NCBI GenBank assembly: GCA_020696915.1 | Contig: JAJFMR010000182.1 | Span: forward strand, 1-6,297 | From: Rhizobiaceae bacterium | GTDB lineage: Bacteria > Pseudomonadota > Alphaproteobacteria > Rhizobiales > Rhizobiaceae | Length of the DNA: 6,297 nt | Direction of reading: 5' to 3' | Shown here: positions 5,489-6,297 of the stretch, one piece after another | How the letters are laid out: every line of letters begins with the position of its first letter | Numbering within the stretch: the stretch's first letter is position 1 | Program-made: the position numbers and the translations under genes | The notes under the pieces: generated by a model | The model's database searches: none | What the model saw: the letters and a program-made list of their open reading frames with translations, nothing else | What the model was told of the DNA's origin: nothing

Positions 5489-6297
5489 GCGATCACCAGG
5501 ATGGCGCGCGGCTGGGCGAACAGAACGCGCAGGCAGGATTCCAAGGTTTCCGGGTCCAGGGCCGCGAAGCTTTCGTCCAGGATCAGCAGATCGGCGTTCT
5601 GCAGGATGGCGCGCGCCAGGAAGATGCGGCTGCGTTCGCCATGTGAAAGCTGCCATCCGGTTTCGCCGACGATCTGATGGATGCCGTTCGGCATGCGCTC
5701 CAGCAACGGGCCGAGTTCCAGGTCGTGAAGCAGGGTCTCGGCCAGCGCCAGATCCTCGCGGCTGGCGGGCCAGCGGCTCCCCATCAGCAGGTTGAAGGCG
5801 AGCGTTCCGGACAGGATGTGGTTCTCGTGGAACTGGGGCGCCAGGGCGATGCGCCGCCGCCATTCCTCCGCTCCCAATGTCTGGAGGTCGAGACCCTGGA
5901 GCAGGAGCAGGCCGTTCGACGGCGTCCGCAACCCGGCGAGGATGGCGGCCAGCGTGGACTTCCCGCCGCCCGAGCCGCCTTGCAGCAAAATCCGGTCGCC
6001 ACTTTCGATCCGGCATTCGCAACCGTCGAGTATGGTTCCAGGGCGGTCGGCATAGGTGAAATGAAGATCGTGCCCTTCGAGCAGGGGCGGTTCCCCGTCG
6101 TCACGGCGGGCGTGCGCGCCGGGATCGCTTCGCGAAAGCCGCCGGGCCAGGGGAGATCCCGCCGGTCCCGTGCCGGCCGTGGCGGCCGACGCCAACGGGC
6201 CGACGATGCGCCATCCGACGATGGCGTCCGTCAGCACGGTGCAACTGTTGGCGAACTGGGTGAAAGCCCGCTGCGCCAGGAGGACCGATCCCAGGCT
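5479..6297 (-). CDS. ABC exporter, C-terminal part with ATPase domain (5' partial)
   Basis: The minus-strand frame is open from the right edge to TGA at 5481-5479, giving 272 visible residues. The gene begins outside the window; a GTG at 6237 is not its start, since upstream codons continue in frame (SLGSVLLAQRAFTQFANSC). That first stretch (about 1-45) looks like the last part of an exporter membrane domain and its linker. The ATPase domain follows: Walker A GGSGGGKST (107-115), Q-loop Gln155 in LAPQFHENH, signature LSHGE (217-221, usually LSGGQ), Walker B LLILDES (237-243), D-loop AALD (245-248) and switch His271 in VIAHP. The protein stops one residue after that His, much earlier than usual. 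In this setting it most likely exports the modified peptide. Whether an N-terminal peptidase domain exists cannot be seen. Confidence 0.87.
   Translation of the reverse strand, partial: SLGSVLLAQRAFTQFANSCTVLTDAIVGWRIVGPLASAATAGTGPAGSPLARRLSRSDPGAHARRDDGEPPLLEGHDLHFTYADRPGTILDGCECRIESGDRILLQGGSGGGKSTLAAILAGLRTPSNGLLLLQGLDLQTLGAEEWRRRIALAPQFHENHILSGTLAFNLLMGSRWPASREDLALAETLLHDLELGPLLERMPNGIHQIVGETGWQLSHGERSRIFLARAILQNADLLILDESFAALDPETLESCLRVLFAQPRAILVIAHP

Noticed and set aside
4187..6022. 611-codon minus-strand open frame under the GMC gene and ABC gene
   Set aside because: It has no domain motifs, overlaps genes supported by catalytic motifs, and its composition is that of a shadow frame.
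5479..6237. GTG at 6237 as the start of a stand-alone ATPase
   Set aside because: The frame continues upstream to the window edge with exporter-like sequence, so this GTG is an internal Val codon.

Overview
The window looks like part of a ribosomally made, post-translationally modified peptide (RiPP) gene cluster in a GC-rich proteobacterium. An alphaproteobacterium would fit the composition, but this is an inference from base composition and gene style, not from a marker gene. From about position 410 rightwards the DNA is strongly GC-rich. The left 400 bases are clearly poorer in GC (about 42-45% by hand count over 241-360) and begin with the decayed 5' end of an IS110-family transposase on the minus strand. 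The cluster therefore sits next to mobile-element debris, as expected of accessory DNA.

Layout: (1) 1-120, minus strand, start of an IS110 transposase, frameshifted and cut by the window edge. (2) 121-408, AT-richer non-coding DNA with two dyad symmetries, which should carry the promoter of the next gene. (3) 409-567, a 52-codon gene for a Cys-rich RiPP precursor with a Cys-free leader and a short C-terminal core ending KCCSGCHCSMA. (4) 568-766, a spacer holding a 15-bp tandem repeat over the precursor stop codon, a small hairpin, a 10-bp GC hairpin followed by a T-rich run (probable leaky terminator), and a weak promoter candidate with a perfect TTGACA box. (5) 767-4099, a full-length class I lanthipeptide dehydratase (LanB type, both domains). 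(6) 4124-5488, an FAD-dependent GMC-family oxidoreductase, 24 bp after lanB and probably in the same operon. (7) 5479 to the right edge, minus strand, the C-terminal part of an ABC exporter with a complete ATPase domain, convergent with the oxidoreductase gene and overlapping it by 10 bp.

How they may work together: the precursor is translated in excess; LanB dehydrates Ser/Thr in the core using glutamyl-tRNA; the flavoenzyme carries out an oxidation on the peptide or on a partner; the ABC protein exports the product. There is no LanC cyclase, LanD decarboxylase, protease or immunity gene in the window. The combination of a LanB, a GMC oxidoreductase and a core with four Cys but only two Ser is the most unusual aspect. 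It could specify a modification chemistry I cannot name from sequence alone.
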